Virus record (IMG/VR): IMGVR_UViG_3300037222_000126
Location: 1 to 24,686 of that record
Origin: a virus
Reading direction: 5' to 3' (one strand)
DNA: 24,686 nt
Positions 1 to 7,187 of the stretch are shown here, one piece after another. How positions within the stretch are numbered: position 1 is the first letter of the stretch; every line of letters starts with the position of its first letter. Under the pieces are notes generated by a model. That model was given only the letters and a program-made list of their open reading frames with translations. It was not told where the DNA came from and did not search any database. The position numbers and the translations under genes are program-made.

Positions 1-168
1 CAGGCCAGCGTCCTTCCACCCCCAGGACGTAAGCACTTGGTGGTTCGGTGTACATCGAATCGTTTTACCAGAGGCCGTGACAAACTCGGTCAAATCACCT
101 GTGTACCAACGCCCGAGACCTTTTCGTATTCCGTAAGCGAAATTGATTGGTGAATTTCCTGGTAAACA
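1..168 (-). other. N-terminal part of an intein (Hint domain) inside the MuF gene
   Basis: Fifty-six intein residues are visible, starting with Cys319 (codon 168-166) placed exactly where MuF proteins have their conserved Cys after NPGEDxN. The signature block B is present: T358-P-N-H361-Q-V-L-T followed by GW and a Leu. TxxH is the motif that activates the first splice junction. Block A begins CLPGN. The C-terminal splice motifs and any endonuclease domain lie outside the window, so a mini-intein, a full homing intein or another Hint-type autoprocessing domain are all possible. The clean placement at a conserved structural cysteine favours a splicing intein with Cys as the +1 residue. Confidence 0.82.
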
Positions 169-1122
169 ATTAAAATCCTCACCAGGGTTGCATGGCTCCC
201 CACAGCTCATGTAGTGGGCCTGGGCCTTGGTCCTGAAATTGAAAGTCTTTCCGTCCAACTCCTTGTGGCCCTTGCGCACGTCGACGTCTCCCGCGGTGTC
301 CCAGATATACTCGCGGACCCCCGCGTCGACGAAGCGTTCTGCCCGAGCCTTAGATACGAATAAACTCGTTTCTTGTCGTGCGAGGAAGGCCGCTTTCCCT
401 GGCGTCACCTTGTACCTGTCTTCTATCCTGTCGATCAACGAGCTGAATCTGTAACCCTCCGTCGCATTTTGCGCCACGATCCCGCGAAGCTCCTGCACCA
501 TCTTGATGCTGAAATCCTTGATCGGCGGCGTGATCGAGTCGACGTACATCTTGGCGAGGTGGTCCTGCGCGCCTTGCGACGTAGTGCTGATCCCGAGGGC
601 GTCGCCGTACTCCTCGTGGAAATCCTTGCCGGTGCGAGACACCATGGCCCGAGCCGCCTTCTGCAAACCGGCGTCGTCCCTGACCTTTCCAACCATCAGG
701 CCCTTCTCCATCTCGTCGAGCCTGGCCATCAGCTTGACGTGCAGCTCGACCGCCTCGCGGCCGTACGCCTGGGCCGCCTCGAGCACTTCGGTCGGCAAAG
801 TTTGGGGGAGGGCCGCGAACGTCCCTGTCCGTTTATTGAACTTGGCTCCGTAGCCGCGCAAGACCTTGGATATGGCCGCGCTGAACTCCCCCGAAAACGT
901 GTCTTTCATGTCGTACTGCACGCGGCCCGAGCGGAGGGCGGCGGTGAGTGGATCGGACTTGGCGTTCCTGAGTTCTGCCTTGGCCGCCCGCACCTGGGCA
1001 TTGCGAGGCGCAAGAAGCGCCACGATCGGGTCGAACACGAGGCGCCGCATGAGCGCCTTGATTTCGGCCTCGATGGCCGAGTAGTCCTGCTCCTTGATGC
1101 CTATGCCTTTCATGATCTTCAC
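1..1122 (-). CDS. MuF-type phage head morphogenesis protein, interrupted by an intein, 3' end outside window
   Basis: The 374 visible codons run off the left edge. Extein residues 1-318 are largely helical. They end in the MuF/SPP1 gp7 signature: D281-x-R-K-G-H286-x3-D290-G-K-T-F, then Cys307, Cys311 and NPGEDFN, just before the conserved cysteine that in this family normally reads CRC. These minor head proteins sit in the procapsid with the portal and are needed for head assembly or DNA packaging/ejection. At residue 319 the sequence changes to an intein (separate entry). The GTG start at 1122 overlaps the upstream stop by GTGA; an ATG lies three codons further in. It follows portal and terminase in the usual order, but nine extra genes separate it from the portal. 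Family call firm; the mature protein requires splicing. Confidence 0.88.
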   Translation of the reverse strand, partial: MKIMKGIGIKEQDYSAIEAEIKALMRRLVFDPIVALLAPRNAQVRAAKAELRNAKSDPLTAALRSGRVQYDMKDTFSGEFSAAISKVLRGYGAKFNKRTGTFAALPQTLPTEVLEAAQAYGREAVELHVKLMARLDEMEKGLMVGKVRDDAGLQKAARAMVSRTGKDFHEEYGDALGISTTSQGAQDHLAKMYVDSITPPIKDFSIKMVQELRGIVAQNATEGYRFSSLIDRIEDRYKVTPGKAAFLARQETSLFVSKARAERFVDAGVREYIWDTAGDVDVRKGHKELDGKTFNFRTKAQAHYMSCGEPCNPGEDFNCLPGNSPINFAYGIRKGLGRWYTGDLTEFVTASGKTIRCTPNHQVLTSWGWKDAGL

Positions 1123-1253
1123 TTGCGTGCCCGCCTGGCCGCGCGCTTGCGGGCACGTGCCTTGAAGAACTCCGACATCAGCTTGTTGGCCGACGGGCCG
1201 GACCAGAGCGTGACTTGCTCGGGGTCGATGGGCTTGACTTGCTTGCGCTTCAC
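1119..1253 (-). CDS. Small basic protein (44 aa)
   Basis: It starts with GTG overlapping the stop of the InPase-like gene (GTGA) and its own stop overlaps the MuF start (GTGA), so it is wedged between two coupled genes. The C-terminal third is extremely basic, with alternating Arg/Lys/Ala (residues about 31-44), and the N-terminal half has a WSGPSANKLM segment. I do not recognise a family. The basic tail could bind nucleic acid, or could be the relic of a fused linker between the InPase domain and MuF. The double overlap is the main support for its being real. Confidence 0.6.
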   Translation of the reverse strand: MKRKQVKPIDPEQVTLWSGPSANKLMSEFFKARARKRAARRARK

Positions 1254-1693
1254 AGTTTCCTCGCTCCATGAAGATATCCGTTAATGAACTGGTCAACCGT
1301 CATGGTTGAAACCCCGCCGATGCCCCATGGCGGTCCGTGACGGCGGTATGCCAGCACGGCGTCTCCATGGCTTGCGAAGTCCAGCATCACCTTGTCCTCA
1401 TCCAGTTCGCCGGTCTTAGTAAGTTGGTGGACCACGTACACGAGAGACGCCCCTGTCGCTGGACCCAAGTACAAATCCACGCCATCGCCGTCGTGGGGCG
1501 ATCTGGTGCCGGGGAATTCTCCGTACGGGAATTCGTACTTGTGCTCCCAATAATTTCCATCTTCGTCGTACCCCGACTTCGTGTCTCCCGCCTCGATCTC
1601 AACCTTGACCGGTACGCCATGCCATGACGTTGCTCGCTTGCCAGGGCGGTAGTTCCACTTGGCCGCCCTGTCTGCTGGTATCCGGTATATCAC
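1250..1693 (-). CDS. InPase-like domain protein (147 aa)
   Basis: The protein resembles the 'inorganic pyrophosphatase' (InPase) domain found in phage and mobile-element polyvalent proteins. It has a GD-x-K-SGYDEDG segment (residues 36-46), a central HDGDGVDLYLGP motif (67-78) with clustered acidic residues, ELDEDKVMLDF (96-106), and a C-terminal helix after a GIGGVSTMT turn. Such acidic clusters would fit metal binding, but the activity is inferred from the family. In many phages this domain is fused to MuF or to large polyproteins; here it is separate, one small gene upstream of MuF. The GTG start at 1693 overlaps the upstream stop by GTGA. The much longer open frame upstream of 1693 is a shadow of the signal-peptide gene. 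Confidence 0.75.
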   Translation of the reverse strand: MIYRIPADRAAKWNYRPGKRATSWHGVPVKVEIEAGDTKSGYDEDGNYWEHKYEFPYGEFPGTRSPHDGDGVDLYLGPATGASLVYVVHQLTKTGELDEDKVMLDFASHGDAVLAYRRHGPPWGIGGVSTMTVDQFINGYLHGARKL

Positions 1694-2544
1694 TGGAACG
1701 TGGCCCACGGCGACTGGGCCCCTCCGTATTCCTGCTGCGACGACGTGCTGAGCATCACGCATGCCGTGGTCGAGCCCGAGCAGAACCCGTTTGCCCACCC
1801 GGTGAACGTGTGCCCTGACGATGCAGCGGTGGCCAGGCTGACGCTGGTGTTGGCCGAGAACCACGCCGAGCACGTGCCCGGGCACTTGATGCCTGCCGGA
1901 GAGCTCGTCACCGTGCCCGGACCATTGACGACGGTGGTGAGCAGGAACGGCCCAGCCGAGCTGAATGTTGCGACCAGCACGGTGTACCCGTTTAGTGTAA
2001 AGGCGCATGTGCTTGACGTCGAGCACCCGCCCACGCCGGTCCATCCCGTGAATGTCGACGTGCTGTCCAGCGGAGTTGCGGCGAGCTTGAGATGCGAGCC
2101 CGGGTAGAACGGGTACAGCCAGGGTGCCTGTGACGCCGTGGTCTGGTGGAACACTCCCGACGAGTCTGTGACCGTCCCGGTCCCGTTGCCGTATAGCTGG
2201 AGAGACAGCAGCGGCAGGAACTGCGCCGTCATGACCCTGGCCGCGGACATCGGCACCGAGCACGTCAGCGAGTTGGTCGGGCACCCGTCCGCTCCGCCCC
2301 ACCCCGCGAACGCGTTCGTCGATCCCGGCACGGCGGTCAGCGTCACCGTGTACGTCGAGTAGTAGATCGCCGTGCAGGTGCTGCCGCACACCAGGTACTG
2401 CTGGGCGGGGTTGGACATCCCGGCGACCGTGGCCGTGACCGAGGACAGGCTGAGCGGCCCCTGCGTGGAGACGGTCAGCGAGAACGTGGTGGCACCCAAG
2501 GGTGCCGCCCATGCCATCGCCAACGCCAGTAGGAGCTTGATCAT
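1690..2544 (-). CDS. Secreted protein with InlB-like/bacterial immunoglobulin-type repeats (284 aa)
   Basis: A Sec signal peptide is visible (MIKLLLALAMAWAAPLGA). Three divergent repeats follow at about residues 22-109, 112-194 and 200-283. Each has the pattern of the divergent InlB B-repeat family: a GxGTV strand, a hydrophobic LxAT strand, F-x-GW-x-G, a Cys-bounded loop (Cys-x5-10-Cys) and a closing A-x-F strand. Paired cysteines suggest disulphides formed outside the cytoplasm. Such repeats are common in bacterial surface and secreted proteins. A signal peptide is unexpected in a head gene cluster, so this may be a lysogenic-conversion or superinfection-type factor rather than a capsid part. 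The start is 7 bases after the upstream stop with only a weak ribosome site. Confidence 0.78.
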   Translation of the reverse strand: MIKLLLALAMAWAAPLGATTFSLTVSTQGPLSLSSVTATVAGMSNPAQQYLVCGSTCTAIYYSTYTVTLTAVPGSTNAFAGWGGADGCPTNSLTCSVPMSAARVMTAQFLPLLSLQLYGNGTGTVTDSSGVFHQTTASQAPWLYPFYPGSHLKLAATPLDSTSTFTGWTGVGGCSTSSTCAFTLNGYTVLVATFSSAGPFLLTTVVNGPGTVTSSPAGIKCPGTCSAWFSANTSVSLATAASSGHTFTGWANGFCSGSTTACVMLSTSSQQEYGGAQSPWATFQ

Positions 2545-2551
2545 TCACTTG

Positions 2552-5068
2552 CTAGTTCAGCCTGTACTTCGCGATGGCCTCGGCCATGGCGTCCTGGAGA
2601 GACTTGCCGCCGTTGACGGCCGCGGTCACGTCGGCGTAAATCTTGCCGATGGACATGATGTTGATCTCGACACCATTGCCTTGCTTGTAGTATTCCTGCT
2701 CGATATCCTTGCGGAGCTGCTTGTCTTCGCGGGGACCATTCTCCATCGAGTACCGGAACGCACCGCGGGTGACTCCGGCTTGGCGGGAGTTGTGGTGCTC
2801 GAAGCCCTTGATTAACTTGTGGGCTGTCATGTCGAAGCCCCGGCAGTGCGCGCACTCTGTAGACCCGGCGCGGATGCACTCGTCGAGTTCTGCGCCGTGC
2901 ATCTGCTTGCCGCAGCCCTCGCAGCGGGGGTCGCCCTCGGCGTTCTCGAGCTCCGGCCCCTTCAGAATGTATCCCCTGCTGTCGTATGTCCTGCCGCATG
3001 GGCAGTGAACGTCCTTGCCGTCGCCGAGGACCGATGCCGGGGCGTTGCCGCACGGGCAGTTGATGCGGCCGACTCCGGGCTTCCCGGCTTTGTCCTCGCT
3101 CCATGATCCATCCCTAACATCGTCGCGGACCCAAGCGCGCTTAGTGAAGCCGTTCTTCCTCTCGCTGTACGCCCCGCACTTCTTCACGTCGAAGCACTGG
3201 AGGCACGATGTATCATTACCCTGCCCGTTGTCCTGGTGGTTGGCCTGTGAGTGGCCGCACTGGCACTCGCCTTGGGCATTGTTCACCGACTTCGGCTCGT
3301 CCTTCTCGATCTGCAGCGCATCATGCACGTCCTGGCTCAGCTCCGTCCACGGGAACCTGGACAGCTCGATGTCCTGACCGGCGCCCTCCAGCCAGTCTGC
3401 GCGCTCCTGCTGGTCTGCCACGTCCCAGGAGTCGGGGCCGAGGTGGCCGGAGTTGGACAGGCCCTTGGTGAAAACGTGGGCGCACGAGTCGGTCAGGCAG
3501 GCATACTGCGTGCCCGTGGCGTCGCTGCCCTGCCAGGCACTCCTGCCCTTGCACTTGGGGCAGGGGGGGTTCTGGCCGGCGTTGCCCATCGCCTTCTTCG
3601 CGGCGGCTCCAGTCTTGCCGCAAATCTCGCAGGACTCGTCGGAGTTCTTTCTCGACTTCTCAGTCATCGCGGCGGATTCCTTGTCCCAGCACTTCTCGCA
3701 AAGCGCCTTTGCCCCACCGCTCGGCTTGTAGCCCAATCCGGAAGGCTGGCCGCATGTGGCACAGGGCACGTCCTCGGCGTTTATCTTTGTTACCGTCCCT
3801 CCCTTGGCCCCGGCCTCCTCGCCGCCGCGGGCTTGGACGTCGGCGTTCTTGTGCTCTGTGGACTTCCATGTGGCCTTGCAAGAATTGCATTCCCTCATAC
3901 CTCCACCAAAATCACATGATCCCTTAGCGCCGCACTCCGGGCATGTCCAACCGTTGTCGTAGTGAGGGCTGGAGTTGTTAATATCACCCCACGACTCTCC
4001 AGGACCTTTTTTCTGATCAAAACACTTGCGACACAGGTCTGGGTTTCCGCTTCCACCGTGCCATGAATCAGCTGCCGTGCCGCTTCCCCGCATTGGGAGA
4101 GTGCGTAATTCTCCTTCTTTCCCACATGCGTCACATGCCCCCCTGGCGTTCTTGCTCGCCCAAATCTTGTGGGCGTCGGGGTACGGTCCCTTGGTTGGCT
4201 CGGAGGGGTGCTCGCCATCGTTCTTATGACCGGACTTCTTGACCTCGATGGCCGAGTCGTATCCATCGTGGCTGATCAGCGATCGTTTTACCGTGTCGGC
4301 GTCCATGCCATCGTCGTAGAACACGGTGTCGATGACCTTGCCGTGGAGGATGACGTTCCAGCCGATGCCGGAGGCGTTCTTCAGAGCGCTCTTGTACGAC
4401 GAGTGCCCGGTGTCTAACTTATGGCTCCTAACGTCTCCGTCTGTCGCCAGCTTCGCACCGCACTCGTCGCACTTCCACGGCCCCTTGTGCTCGGCGAGGC
4501 CGGGAGTCTTGTACTCGGCGTACGCGTTCTTCAACGTCGCCGCCCCCTTCGCCTCCTCCACCGTCACGCCCAAGGTATTGGCCAGCACTCCCCACGCCTC
4601 GGCCACCGAGTTGGCCCGGACGTTCATGCGCTCGCCGGTCTTGTCCTCGAAGTCGTAGTCCTTGTTCTCGAGCGTGCCTGATCCCGTGCATCGCTCGCAC
4701 TCGCCACCGTCTGCCGACTGCCCGGTGCCGTCGCAGCGCGGGCACTCGTCGGGGGAGGCGTTCTCCGTCTCATCCTCACGCTTGGCCGTCGTGCTCTGCT
4801 GGTCCTGCTGGTATCCCACTGGGCTCTCATTGCGAACACCGCACCCGTTGCACCGACCGTTCCACTTCTCGGCGTCCTCGTGGCCGCAGGCCTTGCACTT
4901 GTTGGCCAGCCCCGGGCTCCCCACCGCCCCATCCGGGCCGTAAGGCTCCGGCTCATCCGGCGCGATGCCATGCAGGCGCGCGGCCATCCTGGCGGCGACG
5001 GAGGTGCCGAACTTCATGGCACCCGCCTTGATGCCCCTCACGACGTCGTCGATGCTCAGTTTGGCCAT
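2552..5068 (-). CDS. Giant multi-zinc-ribbon protein (838 aa)
   Basis: I do not recognise this as a whole. It is a chain of about ten Cys-rich modules. Paired CxxC knuckles lie at C58/61-C73/76, C109/112-C124/127 (DnaJ-like spacing), C312/315-C346/349, C376/379-C394/397, C436/439-C457/460, C480/483 with C503/506 and C524/529, C602/604-C622/625, C671/673-C689/691 and C716/719-C739/742. Residues 200-222 form a C2H2 finger. Non-zinc modules lie at about 136-190, 235-276 (ending SLISHDGYD), 543-590 and a C-terminal helical tail 778-838. Most modules are introduced by Asn-Ala or Asn-Ser within a few residues. It lies between portal and MuF genes, so a virion or assembly role is possible. Whether it binds DNA, RNA or protein is unknown. 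Confidence 0.8.
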   Translation of the reverse strand: MAKLSIDDVVRGIKAGAMKFGTSVAARMAARLHGIAPDEPEPYGPDGAVGSPGLANKCKACGHEDAEKWNGRCNGCGVRNESPVGYQQDQQSTTAKREDETENASPDECPRCDGTGQSADGGECERCTGSGTLENKDYDFEDKTGERMNVRANSVAEAWGVLANTLGVTVEEAKGAATLKNAYAEYKTPGLAEHKGPWKCDECGAKLATDGDVRSHKLDTGHSSYKSALKNASGIGWNVILHGKVIDTVFYDDGMDADTVKRSLISHDGYDSAIEVKKSGHKNDGEHPSEPTKGPYPDAHKIWASKNARGACDACGKEGELRTLPMRGSGTAADSWHGGSGNPDLCRKCFDQKKGPGESWGDINNSSPHYDNGWTCPECGAKGSCDFGGGMRECNSCKATWKSTEHKNADVQARGGEEAGAKGGTVTKINAEDVPCATCGQPSGLGYKPSGGAKALCEKCWDKESAAMTEKSRKNSDESCEICGKTGAAAKKAMGNAGQNPPCPKCKGRSAWQGSDATGTQYACLTDSCAHVFTKGLSNSGHLGPDSWDVADQQERADWLEGAGQDIELSRFPWTELSQDVHDALQIEKDEPKSVNNAQGECQCGHSQANHQDNGQGNDTSCLQCFDVKKCGAYSERKNGFTKRAWVRDDVRDGSWSEDKAGKPGVGRINCPCGNAPASVLGDGKDVHCPCGRTYDSRGYILKGPELENAEGDPRCEGCGKQMHGAELDECIRAGSTECAHCRGFDMTAHKLIKGFEHHNSRQAGVTRGAFRYSMENGPREDKQLRKDIEQEYYKQGNGVEINIMSIGKIYADVTAAVNGGKSLQDAMAEAIAKYRLN

Positions 5069-5080
5069 GTCGATGTTCTC

Positions 5081-5344
5081 CTAGTGCCTTACGCTCGCCT
5101 TCAGCTTGTCCAGCGCTTCCATCCCCGCCTTGATAATCTGCGGGTCCCTCGGTGCTGCGGCCAAGTTGGCCTTATGGTTGTCTGCCAAGATGATCTTGGC
5201 CATCTCGATGAGGCCAAGCGCGACCACCATGTTGGCGGGCGCATTCACCGATATCGCCCCAGTCGTTTGATCGACCAGGATGTGGACCTCTCCGGCTATC
5301 AGTTGCTGATCTTTCTCCATGTGTGTCTCCCTCCCCAGGGTCAT
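5081..5344 (-). CDS. Hypothetical phage protein (87 aa)
   Basis: The ATG at 5344 overlaps the upstream stop by ATGA and has GAGG close upstream. A second ATG at 5320 (79-aa product) has a good GGGAGG about nine bases upstream, so either could be used. The sequence has a beta-rich N-terminal part (GEVHILVDQTTGAISVNAP) followed by a helix (MVVALGLIEMAKIIL) and a C-terminal helical segment. No cysteines or membrane segment are present. I do not recognise a family. Its position between the two multi-zinc-ribbon genes suggests it belongs to the same functional block. Confidence 0.7.
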   Translation of the reverse strand: MTLGRETHMEKDQQLIAGEVHILVDQTTGAISVNAPANMVVALGLIEMAKIILADNHKANLAAAPRDPQIIKAGMEALDKLKASVRH

Positions 5345-5505
5345 TTGTTCCTCACATCAAATCCTTCGTTGCAGTCGTCGCAGAAGTACCTGAGCACGTT
5401 TCCGACCTCGCGCAAGTACCGGGTGTTGCTGCCGCCGCACTTAGGGCACGTGACCGTGTCGTTCTTGATCGTGCCGTACTTGCGCTGGCCTGTGGAGATG
5501 CTCAT
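5341..5505 (-). CDS. Single zinc-ribbon mini-protein (54 aa)
   Basis: The ATG at 5505 overlaps the stop of the 561-aa gene by ATGA; the longer upstream frame overlaps that gene and is not real. The protein is essentially one zinc ribbon: CPKC at residues 20-23, a beta hairpin, then CDDC at 42-45. This matches the module that is concatenated in the two large neighbouring proteins, so it looks like a stand-alone unit of the same kind. The partner (nucleic acid or protein) cannot be read from the sequence. Confidence 0.8.
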   Translation of the reverse strand: MSISTGQRKYGTIKNDTVTCPKCGGSNTRYLREVGNVLRYFCDDCNEGFDVRNK

Positions 5506-7187
5506 GACTTGATCAGCCTCTGCTTCGCCTGCTCGGGGAGGCGGGTCCACGACGTCACGCTGTACTTGGCGATGTCGTCTGGATGGCTCCCGGATGTCTT
5601 GAGCCAGCTCTCCCTTTCTTCGTACGTTGCCTGAATCCACGCGTGCTCCGCGTTCTCCGCGTCGGTCTTGTACGACCAGTCGTCGGGCGTCTTGCCCTCG
5701 TTCTGCCTGGGCGACCCGTACTTGGCCGAGCCTCTGGCCGTGCCGGAGATGTGGGTGGGGTCGCCGGCGTTGTGTGATGCGTTGCTTCTATTCATTCTGT
5801 CGCACTCTGCCTGGCACTCTGATCTAGAAGCGAACCAATCTCGTGTATCAACAGACTGTCCCAGCTTCGGATACCATCCGGCGGCAACGGTGTCGCCTTC
5901 CTTGAATTCTGTTGGCTCCCAGCGGTTCGCGTTCTCCACCACGTCGTCAATATCCGACCCTCCGCATCCCGGGCAACCGCGGTCTGAGAACGACGCTTTC
6001 TCGGCCGCAGCGGCGTCCTTGAACTTGCGGCCGCATTCGAGGCACTTCCAGGCGTTCTCTCTCGTCGAGTTCTCCACCACCTTCTCAATCTTGTGGATCA
6101 CCGTCGGCTGTACGTAATGCTGTTGGAAGTACGCCTCGATCTGGGAGTCGGACATCTCGCCCATGATGAGATCGACCTGCAGGCCCTTCAGATACGGGCC
6201 GTCATAGGTGACGCGGTAGCGGGGGCTGCGGGCGTTCTCAAGCGGCACCTCGTCCTGCATAGGCTCGATGTCTTCGGAGGGCGGCTCGGCGTTGGGGCGG
6301 AGCGACATGCCTCGCTCCAGCCCGGAGTTGTCGCGGCCGATGCGGGGGGAGGAGTTTTGTGCAGCGTATTTCCCTGGACACATTGGGCACTCATCGCCTG
6401 GCTTAGCCGTAAGGTCGAGACCGGCTTTATGGCCGCACTCTAAGCAGGCAATGTTCGTCTCGATAGCGTTCTCTCTAGCCTCGGCTTCCTTAAGAAGTTC
6501 TGCCCATATACCATTGGGGTCTTCCTTCACCTTCTGGCGCAGCCTGGTAATCGTTTCGGCATGCCTCTCTTTTCTCTGCTTCTCTATCTCTGCCGCCTTT
6601 TTGGCCTTGGCGTCATCGCCGGCAGTGCCGAATGCGTTGTCGCGGCCGATGCGGGGGGAGGAATTGTCGGAGTTCTGTAGACGGCGATTACGCTCTGCAA
6701 GGTCTACGATATCGCCGCTAGGCACCATGCGGAACTTGCCGTCGCCGAGAGGGTCTGCTCCATGATCGCCTTTCTTTTTTAGGTCCACCCTCTTTTCAAC
6801 TGGCTTATAATCCTCGTCGAGTTCATAACCGAATGGCCTGATCTCTTTCCCTGTCTTGTCGAACTTGGCGTTCTCCTTCGGAGCATGCCAAAAACATTCG
6901 TCGCACAATCTTTGCCCATCAGCGCCTGCCGTAACGTGTGATCCACAGCTCGGGCACTTGTCGGTGACGTTCTTCATTCCCGCGCATTTGATGCACAACT
7001 CTTTTGTATGGATGCCATCATCGGCCTTTACCGTCTGGAGCATGTCTGATCCAACTCGCTTATTGCACTTGTCACAGGTATCGAGTGATCCACCGCCGCC
7101 TTCGACGTCTGCGTTCTCCATCTCTCCCAGCGCCTTCCTGCCCCGCTCGATCCCTTCCGCCGCCTTGTCCCAGAATTTCCAGGTCAT
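5502..7187 (-). CDS. Multi-zinc-ribbon modular protein (561 aa)
   Basis: The ATG at 7187 overlaps the upstream stop by ATGA. It carries four zinc modules: C38/41-C65/68, C79/82-C95/98, C248/251-C267/270 and C382/385-C405/408. Between them are a charged coiled-coil-like helix (about 192-243), a beta module (321-372), a module beginning NRWEPTEF (421-466), and a C-terminal helical module (about 516-560) that resembles residues 547-590 of the 838-aa protein. At least 16 Asn-Ala/Asn-Ser dipeptides occur, mostly at module edges. A ten-residue segment NSSPRIGRDN appears twice (175-184 and 278-287). Not a recognised family; probably built by duplication and shuffling of small modules. It sits between portal and MuF. 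Confidence 0.8.
   Translation of the reverse strand: MTWKFWDKAAEGIERGRKALGEMENADVEGGGGSLDTCDKCNKRVGSDMLQTVKADDGIHTKELCIKCAGMKNVTDKCPSCGSHVTAGADGQRLCDECFWHAPKENAKFDKTGKEIRPFGYELDEDYKPVEKRVDLKKKGDHGADPLGDGKFRMVPSGDIVDLAERNRRLQNSDNSSPRIGRDNAFGTAGDDAKAKKAAEIEKQRKERHAETITRLRQKVKEDPNGIWAELLKEAEARENAIETNIACLECGHKAGLDLTAKPGDECPMCPGKYAAQNSSPRIGRDNSGLERGMSLRPNAEPPSEDIEPMQDEVPLENARSPRYRVTYDGPYLKGLQVDLIMGEMSDSQIEAYFQQHYVQPTVIHKIEKVVENSTRENAWKCLECGRKFKDAAAAEKASFSDRGCPGCGGSDIDDVVENANRWEPTEFKEGDTVAAGWYPKLGQSVDTRDWFASRSECQAECDRMNRSNASHNAGDPTHISGTARGSAKYGSPRQNEGKTPDDWSYKTDAENAEHAWIQATYEERESWLKTSGSHPDDIAKYSVTSWTRLPEQAKQRLIKS
6327..6356. repeat. 30-bp direct repeat, copy 1 (in 561-aa gene)
   Basis: This copy matches 6636-6665 at 29 of 30 positions. 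On the minus strand both encode NSSPRIGRDN in the same frame, at the edge of a module in the multi-zinc-ribbon protein. Near-identity at the DNA level, including third codon positions, points to a recent duplication or conversion. Confidence 0.9.
6636..6665. repeat. 30-bp direct repeat, copy 2 (in 561-aa gene)
   Basis: Partner of 6327-6356, 309 bases apart. Recombination between the copies would delete exactly 103 codons and keep the reading frame, removing the coiled-coil-like helix and one zinc ribbon. Confidence 0.9.

Noticed and set aside
373-1284. 303-aa open frame on the plus strand
   Set aside because: It lies antisense to MuF, whose signature is clear; the translation is Arg/His/Leu-rich low-complexity shadow typical of GC-rich antisense frames.
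1694-2548. Upstream extension of the InPase-like gene (432-aa frame)
   Set aside because: The extension overlaps the signal-peptide gene out of frame and reads as His/Arg/Gly shadow; the protein-like part begins at the coupled GTG 1693.
3251-3919. 222-aa plus-strand frame
   Set aside because: Antisense to the 838-aa zinc-ribbon gene; composition dominated by Leu/Gly/Ala/Arg with no motif or ribosome site.
6327-6665. CRISPR-like repeats
   Set aside because: Only two copies 309 bases apart inside a coding region; not an array.
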